The notes under the pieces were generated by a model. The model did not search any database. It was not told the origin of the DNA and saw only the letters and a list, made by a program, of their open reading frames with translations. From Pseudonocardia cypriaca (GTDB lineage Bacteria > Actinomycetota > Actinomycetes > Mycobacteriales > Pseudonocardiaceae): a stretch of DNA of 64,000 nucleotides. The position numbers were made by a program, and so were the translations under genes. This document shows, one piece after another, positions 1 to 7,572 of the stretch (the stretch's first letter is position 1; each line of letters starts with the position of its first letter). The stretch covers positions 1,364,001-1,428,000 of the forward strand of contig NZ_VFPH01000001.1 in NCBI RefSeq assembly GCF_006717045.1, in the 5' to 3' direction.

Positions 1-705
1 GGCCGTGTGTTGGCGACGCTCCACCAGTCGGCGCCAGACGCCTGGGCGGCCGAATAGCTCCTCATGCAGAATATTTGTCAATCTGTCTAACGGTTGCTTG
101 ACGTGAGACTTGAATCCCGCAGTCATGGAGGTCGCAAGTCCAAGGTTTCCGAGCACTGATGGCGATGCATCCTCCCAGATGTCGCCGCCATAGTTCTCCC
201 ACTTGTCCAGAACGCATCTGTTGATGAAGTGTTCAACCTCTCTAAGCTCCCGGGCAACGTCGGCGTTCCTTCTGAATAGATTGGATTGCTCCACTTCGCG
301 CTTGATGGCCTCGAATCTCAGCTGCGCATCATTCAGTTTCGCCATCGCTGCGCGCAGCTCTTTGGTCTCATCGGAACTAAGGGAGCGTGTTCGCTGTTTG
401 TGAACGCCGAGTGCCGCCAGGCCGCGACGCACACCCTTAACCTGGTTATACTCGTCGATAAGCTCGTGAAAAACCTTGCGGCGCTCCTGGTCTCGCAACT
501 GGCGCTCGTCCAGAACCTTGAAGAACCCCGTGGCGAAAGCGCCTGCGACAGTAACGACTGCGACAGACAAGCCTGCGTCAGACAACTTCGACAGCAGGTC
601 GTCCGGAGATCTTGAAGCCGGATTGAACACGATGGCCACTCCGATTTCGAAAGCGAACAGAATCAGCAGGATGATGGCCGGGCTGACCCATGGTCTTCTC
701 GGCAT
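1..705 (-). CDS. Membrane-anchored coiled-coil protein, partial (C-terminus beyond window)
   Basis: The reading frame is open from an ATG at 705 to the first base of the window (235 codons, no stop). An in-frame TAG just upstream and AAGGACA before the ATG fix the start. Residues about 6-28 (PAIILLILFAFEIGVAIVF) and 45-66 (GLSVAVVTVAGAFATGFF) look like two transmembrane helices with a short loop. The rest is charged and probably helical or coiled coil (EELRAAM, KREVEQ, ARELREVEHF), so it should lie on one face of the membrane. I recognise no family. Codon use is far less G+C-biased than in the core genes downstream, with A/T third positions common. Together with the neighbouring mobile elements this suggests horizontally acquired cargo. 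Confidence 0.72.
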   Translation of the reverse strand, partial: MPRRPWVSPAIILLILFAFEIGVAIVFNPASRSPDDLLSKLSDAGLSVAVVTVAGAFATGFFKVLDERQLRDQERRKVFHELIDEYNQVKGVRRGLAALGVHKQRTRSLSSDETKELRAAMAKLNDAQLRFEAIKREVEQSNLFRRNADVARELREVEHFINRCVLDKWENYGGDIWEDASPSVLGNLGLATSMTAGFKSHVKQPLDRLTNILHEELFGRPGVWRRLVERRQHTA

Positions 706-776
706 TGTCCTTGGCCCTTGCTAGCTTGACATGACCCAACTTTCGCGATGCGGCTCCTTTCGGATCCTCTCGGTGC

Positions 777-782
777 ATTATA
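777..782 (-). promoter_or_regulatory. Candidate -10 element for the membrane protein at 1-705
   Basis: On the minus strand this reads TATAAT, a perfect consensus -10 in an A/T-rich stretch about 70 nt upstream of the ATG at 705. No convincing -35 was found 16-18 nt further upstream, so the promoter call rests on the -10 and its position only. Confidence 0.4.
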
Positions 783-931
783 GAAATGCAGCCGTTGTAC
801 GATTATCACACAAATGAGTGCGTCGGACCATGCGCAGTTGTGCGTATTGTGATCTTCCAGTAAGCAGAGTGACGGGCGCATTCGATGAACCAGGCCAAGG
901 CGACCAGACCCCGGACCAGTGGAGGCCGCCG

Positions 932-1027
932 CTTGAGCGCCGTCGTCGCGCCGAACGCGCGCTGACCACCGTGGTCGCCACCTGCCACCTGCTCGGCGTC
1001 GGCACGTGGCGGTTGGAGAAGCTGGTC
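932..1027 (+). pseudogene. Internal fragment of an IS256-type transposase
   Basis: Thirty-two codons read LERRRRAERALTTVVATC and then HLLGVGTWRLEKLV. This is nearly the same as residues 94-125 of the complete transposase encoded at 1321-2628 (same order, a few substitutions). No start codon, catalytic residues or flanking transposase sequence remain. It is a relic of a second, related but not identical IS256 copy, left beside the intact element. Immediately downstream an in-frame-looking tail (VQRAAEGAQIVETEA, then stop) of unknown origin follows at about 1030-1077. Confidence 0.75.
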
Positions 1028-1138
1028 GGTGCAGCGCGCCGCCGAGGGCGCCCAGATCGTGGAGACCGAAGCCTGACCCCTTCACCGCCAGATGCGGCCG
1101 TCGATCCACTCCGGCCTCCGGTGGGAACCAAGAGCTGA

Positions 1139-1231
1139 GTCGGCGAGGGTCTTGCCGGTCTGCACGCACAGCAGCACCTCGTGCGGCCGGGCGTCCTTGG
1201 CAGTGGCGTCCACCAGAGTGGTGTGCGGCAG
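1139..1231 (-). pseudogene. Fragment of DNA polymerase III alpha subunit (dnaE-like)
   Basis: The minus strand encodes about 31 codons including DATAKDARPHEVLLCVQTGK followed by TLAD. This matches the PHP-to-polymerase region of DnaE1 proteins, where actinobacterial versions read roughly ATNDLHY..EDA.AHEVLLC.QTGKTL.DP. Nothing recognisable of dnaE continues on either side: one side runs into the left end of the IS256 element, and the other becomes unrelated sequence at about 1138. It is a scrap of a dnaE gene, presumably carried in by recombination. The match is from memory of the family and was not searched. Confidence 0.6.
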
Positions 1232-1252
1232 GCCCGGTGACGGGCGAGACGT

Positions 1253-1280
1253 CGTGTAGGGCGGCCATCGCGTGATCTTC
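1253..1280. repeat. Left terminal inverted repeat of the IS256 element
   Basis: This pairs with about 2586-2611 after reverse complementation: GTGT-n-GGCGG-nnn-TCGCGT-(g)-ATCTTC. One base is inserted relative to the right copy. It lies about 40 nt upstream of the transposase ATG. Confidence 0.55.
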
Positions 1281-1320
1281 TGAAGACCTCTCACGGTGCT
1301 TCAGAAAAGCGACTCACGCG

Positions 1321-2628
1321 ATGACTGCACCGAGCAGTGTCGATCCTGCCCGTTTCCTGCGCGAGCACCTGGCCTCCGCCTTGCCGGACCTGCTGCGCCA
1401 GATGCTGACCACCTTCATCAAAACCCTGATGTCCGCCGAGGCCGACGCCGTCTGCGGCGCCAGCTACGGCGAATCGAGTCCGGACCGGACCAACGTGCGC
1501 AACGGCTACCGACACCGCGAGTTCGACACCCGCGCCGGCACCCTCGACATCGCGATCCCCAAGCTGCGCTCGGGGTCCTACTTCCCCGAGTGGTTGCTCG
1601 AGCGCCGCCGCCGCGCCGAACGCGCCCTCACCACCGTGGTGGCCACCTGCTACCTGCTCGGCGTGTCCACGCGACGGATGGAGAAGCTGGTCGACTCGTT
1701 GGGGATCACCCGGCTGTCCAAGTCGCAGGTCTCAACCATAGCCGCTGAGTTCGACGCCCACGTCGCAGACTTCCGCACCCGCCCACTCGACCAAGGCCCT
1801 TACACCTTCGTCGCCGACGCCCTCGTGCTCAAGGTCCGCGAGGGCGAGCGGGTGGTCAGCGTGCACGCCCTGCTCGTCACCGGCGTCAACGCCGATGGAC
1901 ATCGGGAGATCCTCGGTCTGCAGGTCACCTCGGCCGAGGACGGCGCCGGCTGGCTGGGGTTCTTCCGTGACCTGACCGCCCGCGGCCTGACCGGGGTCCG
2001 GCTCGTGACCTCCGATGCGCACTGCGGGCTGGTCGAGGCCATCGGCGCCACCCTGCCCGGCGCGAGCTGGCAGAGATGCCGCACGCACTATGCGGCGAAC
2101 CTGATGGCCGCGACCCCGAAGGCGTCCTGGCCGTGGGTGCGGGCGTTGCTGCACTCGGTTTATGACCAGCCCGACGCCACCTCGGTCCACGCGCAGTTCG
2201 TGTTGGACGCGGTGGCCCACAAGCTCCCCAAGGTGGCCGAGCACCTCGACACCGCCCGCACGGACGTGTTGGCCTTCACCGGATCCCCGAGAGAGGTCTG
2301 GCGCCAGATCTGGTCCAACAACCCCTCCGAGCGGCTGAACCGGGAGATCCGCCGCCGCACCGACGTGGTCGGCGTCTTCCCCGACCGCGACGCCCTGATC
2401 CGCCTCGTCGGCGCCGTCCTGGCCGAGCAACACGACGAATGGGCCGAAGGCTGCCGCTACCTCGGCCTCGACGTCCTGGCCCGCGCCCGCCTCACACCCC
2501 GTTCCCGACACCAGCACCAGTACCAGCACCAGCACCGAGGAGGTCACGACCGACACCATCCCGGCGCTCAGCGCCTAACCCACAGGAAGATACGCGACAA
2601 CCGCCAAACACCACGCCCGTGGACTTGA
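1321..2628 (+). CDS. IS256 family transposase
   Basis: A mutator/IS256-type DDE transposase of 435 aa, which is a normal length for the family. The N-terminal part holds the conserved NGYRHREFDTRAGTLDIAIP segment. The catalytic triad can be placed at VADAL (D about 165), VTSDAHCGL (D about 224) and NNPSERLNREIRRR (E about 340). The ORF starts at ATG 1321, just inside the left inverted repeat. The C-terminus is odd: a run of His-Gln (encoded by a CAGCAC/CAGTAC microsatellite at about 2509-2537) precedes a tail that reads straight through the right inverted repeat to a TGA at 2628. The gene looks intact and could still drive transposition. Confidence 0.92.
   Translation: MTAPSSVDPARFLREHLASALPDLLRQMLTTFIKTLMSAEADAVCGASYGESSPDRTNVRNGYRHREFDTRAGTLDIAIPKLRSGSYFPEWLLERRRRAERALTTVVATCYLLGVSTRRMEKLVDSLGITRLSKSQVSTIAAEFDAHVADFRTRPLDQGPYTFVADALVLKVREGERVVSVHALLVTGVNADGHREILGLQVTSAEDGAGWLGFFRDLTARGLTGVRLVTSDAHCGLVEAIGATLPGASWQRCRTHYAANLMAATPKASWPWVRALLHSVYDQPDATSVHAQFVLDAVAHKLPKVAEHLDTARTDVLAFTGSPREVWRQIWSNNPSERLNREIRRRTDVVGVFPDRDALIRLVGAVLAEQHDEWAEGCRYLGLDVLARARLTPRSRHQHQYQHQHRGGHDRHHPGAQRLTHRKIRDNRQTPRPWT
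2586..2611. repeat. Right terminal inverted repeat of the IS256 element
   Basis: Reverse complement partner of about 1253-1280. The transposase reading frame passes through it to its stop at 2628. Confidence 0.55.
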
Positions 2629-2629
2629 C

Positions 2630-2922
2630 CTCACGCAGGCTCAGCTGCGTCGGCGATTCCGCTCAGCGGGCGGCATCCGGCACCTCGGGAAGTTGGAACG
2701 GACCCGGACCAACTTAGGGAGACAGCAGGACAATGATGCGTCCACGAGGCGGCGGCTCTTGGGCCTCGCGCCGGCGTCGACCACAGGCTCGACCGTCATC
2801 CGTCGGATTGGTCGTAGATCCGTGGTTCGCTCCTGCAGTCGACTCGCTCGTCGGCTAATGGCCTGGAAGATCTGAGTTGGCGGCGCTCCCGATCTGGCCC
2901 TCGGCTGCATCCTGACGACGTG
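2630..2922. other. Non-coding debris between the IS element and the integrative-element genes
   Basis: Short open frames occur on both strands, but none has a plausible start, ribosome binding site or recognisable composition. No repeat or hairpin stands out. I read it as degenerate flanking DNA. Confidence 0.4.
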
Positions 2923-3162
2923 TCAGTCCTCGCCCGGCGAACGCTTGATCTTGCGAATTGTGCCGTCCCCGACAGATTCGTACGTATCAAAATTGCGCTC
3001 GGCGGCCAACTCAACGATCTCGTCAAACGCAGTCTCCAGATCAACCTCGGTATACCGATCGTTTACCTCGTAGCAGGTGATCTTGGGCGCGAACTGGTTG
3101 GAGTCGACGAGCAACAGGTACAGCCGCTCGAACTGCTCCTCACGGTCGGTACGCCGCGGCAC
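2923..3162 (-). CDS. Small acidic hypothetical protein, possibly 5'-truncated
   Basis: This 79-codon frame begins at a GTG and has the composition of a real globular protein (EEQFERLYLLLVDSNQFAPK, YTEVDLETAFDEIVELAAER), with two likely helices and moderate G+C. No family is recognised. The upstream in-frame stop is only a few codons before the GTG, and no ribosome binding site is visible. The 5' end coincides with the point where the opposite-strand FtsK-like gene begins to look coding, so the true N-terminus may have been removed by a rearrangement at about 3160. Confidence 0.5.
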   Translation of the reverse strand: MPRRTDREEQFERLYLLLVDSNQFAPKITCYEVNDRYTEVDLETAFDEIVELAAERNFDTYESVGDGTIRKIKRSPGED

Positions 3163-5197
3163 CGGACGGGCGACCGTCTACCTGGTCACGACGGCGCGGG
3201 TGGCGGCCACGCACGAGCGGACCCGCACGACGCTGCGGTGGGCGGTCCGCAACGGCATCGTCTACATCGCCACCGGCATGTGGGTGGCGGCGCGGCGGGT
3301 GTGGGAGGCACGCACCCAGTCCCGCTACGAGCGGATGATGCGCCAGGCCGAACTGGCGGGCGATATGCAACGCCTGATCGACTGGGAACAGCGCGCGGAG
3401 CGGGCGCGCGCCATGCGGCACAAGCGGCGGATGGACTGGATCTACGCCCCATTCGCCCTCGCCAGGGCCGTTGCCGTCGCGGCGATGACAGTCACGGGGA
3501 TGCTGCTGGCGTTGGGGATCACCCTCGCCGTCGGCTACAGCGACATCTCATGGGTGCTTGCGCCGTTGCAGGCGGCGGTGGACCTGATCGCCTGGGTGGT
3601 GTGGCTGGTCACCGTGGTATGGCTGCCGCTGATGCTGGCGGCCCCATGGTTGGCGCTGGCGGTGCTGTGGCAACTCGGCCGGGCCCACGGCCGCGTCCCT
3701 GCCTGGGCAGCGCCGGTCCGCTCGCAGGAGCACGAGAACGTGATCGTCACCCCCGGCGGGATCGCGACGGCACTGGCGCATCTGGGCATCAGCAAGCTCA
3801 ACGAGGCGATCAAGAAGGGCTGGGAGGTGGAGTTCCTGACTCCGCCGGTGCGGGTGAACAACTGCGGCTATCACGCGGTGTTCTCCCTGCCCTGGGGCGT
3901 GACCCCGACGATGATCGCCGATCGGCGGGACGTGTTGGCCCGCAATCTGATGCGCGCCCCGCTGGAGGTGTGGCCGTCTGCAGGGGAACGGGCCGGCTAC
4001 GTCGACCTGTGGGTGGCGGACCCGGGTTCCACCGAGAAGCCCGCCCCGCCCTACCCGCTGCTGAACAACGGGAAGGCCGACGTGTTCGCCGGCATCCCGC
4101 TCGGTGTGTCCCAGCGCGGCGAGATCATCGCTGTCGCGTTGCCCGGCGCTAACCTCGTCTACGGCGGCCTCATGGGGCAGGGCAAGAGCAACGCCGCCCG
4201 CGTCATCATGCTCGGCGCCGCGCTGGATCCGCTCGCCGAGCTGTGGGTGTTCGTGTTCGCCAACAACGGCGACTTCGACGCCTACCGGCCGAGGTTGGCC
4301 CGCTACAAGCGGGGGATCGACGACGACGTGGCCGCTGCTGCGTTGACCGCGCTGCGCGAGCTGTACGAGAAGGTCGCGCAGCGCGAGGCGCGGTTGGCCG
4401 AGCTGGGCGCGAAGAAGGTCACCCGCGCCCTTGCCGAGAAGCATCCGGAGTTGCGGCCGCTGGTGGCGTTGTTCTCCGAATGTCACGAGCTGTCCGGCCA
4501 TGAGCAGTTCGGGAAAGAAGCCGCTGATCTGGTGGTGCAGACCATGCGCCGCGGCCGGAAGACCGCGATCACGCTGGCGTTCGACACCCAGTCGTCGCGA
4601 GCGGACGCGATCCCTCCGAAGATCGTCGAGCTGGTGAAGATCAACGCGTGTTTCGCGGTGAAGTCCTGGCGCTCCAATGATGGCTTCCTTGGTGACGGCT
4701 CGTTCCAGGCAGGCATTCGGGCCAGCGAACTGCGGCCTGGAAAGGACGTCGGAACTTCGCTGCTGACCGGAGCCACCGAGGAGCGGTTCGAGATCCTGAA
4801 GTGGTTCTACATCGAAGCCGATGACGACACGGGCTATGACGCCGCTGCCGAAGTCATCGGGCGTGCGATGACTTACCTCGATGCGCACACACCGAATGCG
4901 GCGATCGAAGCAGAGGTAGACGAGGAAGTGGGGGAGTCTCGTGATCTACTCGACGACCTGATTGCGGTATTGGCTGACCAGCGAGTGCCTGCCGCTGATG
5001 TGCCCGCTCGACTTCGGGATCTCGCGCCGCGCTGCGGCACCTACCGCGGCCTGAACGGCGTCAAGCTTCGAGAGGTGTTGGAGCGCGAGTACGGCATCAG
5101 GGTGCCGTCGACGGGCAACCGCTACCCCATCGATCCGATCACGGTGCGTGCCCGCGCTGCCGAGCGCGACGCGGCCCGCCGGGACGATGAGGAGTAG
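3077..5197 (+). CDS. FtsK/SpoIIIE (TraB-like) DNA translocase of an integrative conjugative element
   Basis: A hexameric ATPase that would move double-stranded element DNA between cells, as TraB/TraSA proteins do in actinobacterial conjugation. Two hydrophobic segments lie at residues about 132-200 (MTVTGMLLALGITLAVGY and AWVVWLVTVVWLPLMLAAP). A Walker A, GGLMGQGKS, is at about 362-370, a Walker B-like VALFSECHEL at about 470, and a winged-helix-like C-terminal part ends in EREYGIRVPSTGNRYPI. The start is uncertain. The ATG at 3077 makes the first 30 residues antisense to the 79-aa gene, and convincing family-like sequence begins only near TVYLVTTARV (about 3170). An internal GTG at 3200 is the alternative. 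The N-terminus may be a rearrangement junction. The small gene downstream starts 4 nt after the stop. Confidence 0.85.
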   Translation: MILGANWLESTSNRYSRSNCSSRSVRRGTGRATVYLVTTARVAATHERTRTTLRWAVRNGIVYIATGMWVAARRVWEARTQSRYERMMRQAELAGDMQRLIDWEQRAERARAMRHKRRMDWIYAPFALARAVAVAAMTVTGMLLALGITLAVGYSDISWVLAPLQAAVDLIAWVVWLVTVVWLPLMLAAPWLALAVLWQLGRAHGRVPAWAAPVRSQEHENVIVTPGGIATALAHLGISKLNEAIKKGWEVEFLTPPVRVNNCGYHAVFSLPWGVTPTMIADRRDVLARNLMRAPLEVWPSAGERAGYVDLWVADPGSTEKPAPPYPLLNNGKADVFAGIPLGVSQRGEIIAVALPGANLVYGGLMGQGKSNAARVIMLGAALDPLAELWVFVFANNGDFDAYRPRLARYKRGIDDDVAAAALTALRELYEKVAQREARLAELGAKKVTRALAEKHPELRPLVALFSECHELSGHEQFGKEAADLVVQTMRRGRKTAITLAFDTQSSRADAIPPKIVELVKINACFAVKSWRSNDGFLGDGSFQAGIRASELRPGKDVGTSLLTGATEERFEILKWFYIEADDDTGYDAAAEVIGRAMTYLDAHTPNAAIEAEVDEEVGESRDLLDDLIAVLADQRVPAADVPARLRDLAPRCGTYRGLNGVKLREVLEREYGIRVPSTGNRYPIDPITVRARAAERDAARRDDEE

Positions 5198-5201
5198 TCC
5201 G

Positions 5202-5672
5202 GTGGGTACCCGAGTGAGGTCAGTTAGGTCGGAGCGAGATCGGCGCCGACGTGTCGATGCGGGGGTACACGAAGGCCTGGTGGCGCGGCCTAACTCGCCT
5301 AACCTTTCTAACTACCCGCAGGTAGACCGCTGGACCGACGCGCGACCGCAGGAGGTTACGAACCTAACTCGATCACGATCACCTAACTCAGGAGCTACCT
5401 CGTTGCCGTGCTCTGGCGACGGCCAGACGGCGCAGGGCGCGCCGACGAGCGTCGACCCGGCCGCTACGGATCGTGGCCAGCGGCAGCCTCACCGGCGGGC
5501 GGATGCGAGGCAGTGGGATGACGGGGCAGAGGGCGGGAGAATCCATGTAAGTCTGCCTGACGGAATCCCTAGGCTCACTCCACGAGCAAGTCGTACACTC
5601 CTCGACATACTGGTTCAGCTCACGACCGTCGAAGTGCTCGACGCGCGGCCGGGGGGATCGCTCGATGACTAG
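5202..5672 (+). CDS. Small hypothetical protein between the translocase and recombinase genes
   Basis: GTG 5202 lies 7 nt after GAGGAG (5189-5194) and 4 nt after the translocase stop. The stop at 5672 overlaps the recombinase ATG (5665) by 8 nt, so all three genes look co-translated. The product is 156 aa. The N-terminal half is low-complexity and Arg/Ser/Pro/Asn-rich because it is encoded over a cluster of CCTAAC repeats (PNSPNLSNYP). The C-terminal 45 residues (VSLPDGIPRLTPRASRTLLD onward) look like a folded helical domain. No family is recognised. Its position suggests an accessory factor of transfer or excision, but this is only inference. Confidence 0.6.
   Translation: MGTRVRSVRSERDRRRRVDAGVHEGLVARPNSPNLSNYPQVDRWTDARPQEVTNLTRSRSPNSGATSLPCSGDGQTAQGAPTSVDPAATDRGQRQPHRRADARQWDDGAEGGRIHVSLPDGIPRLTPRASRTLLDILVQLTTVEVLDARPGGSLDD
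5222..5389. repeat. Cluster of CCTAACTC direct repeats (possible transfer or control locus)
   Basis: Three perfect CCTAACTC copies occur at 5289-5296, 5363-5370 and 5382-5389. Variants lie at 5298-5305 (CCTAACCT) and 5307-5314 (TCTAACTA), and one inverted CCTAACT at 5222-5228. The copies at 5289, 5298 and 5307 are spaced exactly 9 bp. Short repeats directly downstream of a TraB-type gene resemble the clt/TRS arrangement of Streptomyces conjugative plasmids, where TraB binds 8-bp direct repeats. Iterons or a repressor operator are alternatives. Confidence 0.5.
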
Positions 5673-7436
5673 TCAGGCACCTGCGACCAGCGGCGTCGAC
5701 CCGTGGGCGACCGTTGACGGCTTGCTCGGCATCGAAGTCGCCGCCACCGCACCCGATGAGGGTATCGGCGATCTCGCCGCCTACGGTCGCTGCTCAACCG
5801 AAGACAATCAAGATCCTGAGACGTCTCGTGCGTGGCAGCTAGGAAACGCGCGGAAGTTCGTCGAGCCGCTCGGCGGGCGGATCGCCGAAGTCTTCTTCGA
5901 CGTTGGCCAGTCACGGTCCGTGCCATGGGAGCGACGCGTGGACGGGGCACGTCTGCTTGCTGCGCTGAAAGACCCGAACCGGAAGTGGAATGGTGTCGTA
6001 GTCGGCGAGGGAACGCGCTGTTGGTTCGGAAACCAGTTCTCGCTGATTGCGCCGAAGTTCGCCGCGTACGGGGTCGATCTGTGGGTCCCGGAGCTGGGTG
6101 GCAAGTTCGATGCGCGGAATCCGTCGCACAAGATGCTGATGAGCGTGCTCGGCGGAATGAGCGAGTCGGAGCGACAGCACGTGCAAGCGCGGGTGCGTGC
6201 CGCGATGGATGCACAGGTCGTCAACGAGGGGCGCCACCAGGGCGGCCGGGCGCCGTATGGCTACGTGGTCGCCGATGCTGGGCCACACCCGAACCCGCGC
6301 AAAGCGGCGAGGGCTACCGGCTCCGAGTGCTTGCGATGGACGACGCGTCTGCCGAGGTGGTGCGGCGGATCTTCGCGGAGTACCTCGACGGTAAGGGTGA
6401 CCGGGCGATCGCGGGTGGTCTCAACCGCGACGGTATCCCGTGTCCGTCGGCGCGGCGCCCTGATCAGAATCGTCACCGGCTCGCCGATGGGTGGCAAGCC
6501 AGCACGGTTCGGGCGATCCTCGACAACCCTCGCTACACCGGCTATGCGTTCTTCGGCCGCTGGACGAAGCACGAGACCCTGCTCGACCCAGATGACGTCG
6601 CGGCGGGGCATGTGGTCCGGTTCCGGCGGGCGGGAGCGGATCGGGTGGTGCGGTCGCGAGAGCAGGCGCACCCGGCGATCGTGTCCGTTGAGACGTTCAC
6701 TGAGGCCCAGTTGCGACGGCGCTCCCGTGCCGCCGGCGGCAATCGCGAGCGAGCCAAGCTGGAGCGCACCCGGACGACCGGAACTCGGCTGTACCTGCTG
6801 CGCGGGATGGTCCGGTGCGCGCTGTGCAGTCGGAGGATGCAGGGCGCGGTGATCCGCAAACGCGAGATCTACTACCGCTGCCTTGCCCGGACGCTCGCCC
6901 CTGGGGCCGCCGCGCACGCGGACCACCCACGGACCGTCAACCTGCGCGAGTACGACGTGCTGGAGCCCTTGAACGCGTGGATAGGGCACTTGTTCGACCG
7001 GCGCAACGTCGATCGGACCGTCGCGGCGCTGGTCGCCTCGCAGGACGGCGGGGGCAAGTCGGGCAAGCGCGAGGCGGCGAAGAAGCGGCTCGCGGACGCC
7101 GAGAAGCGGCTCAGGCGGTTCCAGGATGCGATCGCGGTTGGGATCGACCCGAACGCCATGGTCGACGCGATCAACGAGTCGCAGGCGCAGCGGGCCGCCG
7201 CGCAGGCTGAGCTGAACGGCGCTCCCGCCCCGACCACGGTCACGGACGCCGAGGTCTACGCCATGATCGATTCGCTGGGCGACATCGGCGCGGTGCTGAA
7301 GGATGCGAAGCCGGAGAGCCTGGAGCGGCTCTACCGGGAGCTTCGGATCGAACTGAGGTACCAACCACACGAGCGAGCGGTCGATGTCCAGCTCGCTCCG
7401 CGTGTGGTTAGCGCGTGTGTCCGAGGGGGGACTTGA
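5665..7436 (+). pseudogene. Large serine recombinase/integrase with a frameshift
   Basis: The first frame (from ATG 5665) encodes a resolvase-type catalytic domain with YGRCSTEDNQD (nucleophile Ser44), FFDVGQSRS, and MSESERQHVQARVRAAMD leading into GGRAPYGY. It then goes wrong at about 6304-6308. Sequence resumes in another frame as GEGYRLRVLAMDDASAEVVR and continues through the recombinase domain (NPRYTGYAFFGRW) and a zinc ribbon (CALCSRRM..YYRC) to a coiled coil and stop at 7436. Restoring one base near 6306 would give a single protein of about 590 aa, normal for large serine integrases. This is either a true inactivating deletion or a sequencing error. The last six codons lie inside tRNA-Leu, as expected for an integrase gene next to its attachment site. 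Confidence 0.85.
7418..7436. other. Putative integrative-element attachment site (3' end of tRNA-Leu)
   Basis: The serine recombinase gene runs into the tRNA 3' end and uses bases of the T-arm as its stop codon (TGA 7434-7436). An integrase next to and overlapping a tRNA 3' end is the usual signature of an att junction. No second copy of this tRNA 3' segment is visible between 1 and 7417, so the other end should lie beyond the window or has been lost. The exact core is unknown. Confidence 0.55.
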
Positions 7437-7501
7437 ACCCCCACCCCCTACTCGGGGACTAGCACCTCAAGCTAGCGCGTCTGCCATTCCGCCACTCGGA
7501 C
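7418..7501 (-). tRNA. tRNA-Leu (anticodon GAG)
   Basis: The minus strand folds as a class II tRNA. The acceptor stem GTCCGAG (7495-7501) pairs with CTCGGAC (7419-7425), and the discriminator base is A at 7418. The anticodon stem CTAGC/GCTAG encloses loop TTGAGGT (anticodon GAG), and a long variable arm and GGTTCAAGTCC T-loop are present. CCA is not encoded. The 3' end is toward 7418, which is the side occupied by the integrative element. Confidence 0.95.
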
Positions 7502-7572
7502 TTGCTGGGAGAAGGATAGCCCACACCCTCCGCACCCCCGCGACGGGTCCTCGCAGTGGTAGGAAGATCCGC

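Larger units (their letters stand above)
1250..2615 (+). mobile_element. IS256-family insertion sequence
   Basis: The element carries one transposase gene and imperfect terminal inverted repeats. The left repeat at about 1253-1280 and the right repeat at about 2586-2611 share GTGT, GGCGG, TCGCGT and ATCTTC in the same order when one is reverse-complemented. I could not define the exact outer ends or a target-site duplication by eye, so the boundaries are approximate by 10-20 nt. The left end abuts the dnaE fragment. The transposase stop lies a few bases beyond the right repeat. Confidence 0.7.

Noticed and set aside
105..122. GACTTGAATCCC resembles a tRNA T-arm complement and might be the second attachment site of the element
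   Set aside because: Only about 10 bases match the tRNA-Leu 3' end, and it sits inside a good coding frame (the 1-705 gene). The match does not extend into the acceptor stem.
5289..5315. IdeR/DtxR iron box, because of TTAGG/CCTAA half-sites
   Set aside because: The half-sites are direct repeats at 9-bp spacing and not the required inverted TTAGGTTAG-GCTAACCTAA arrangement, and no iron genes are nearby.
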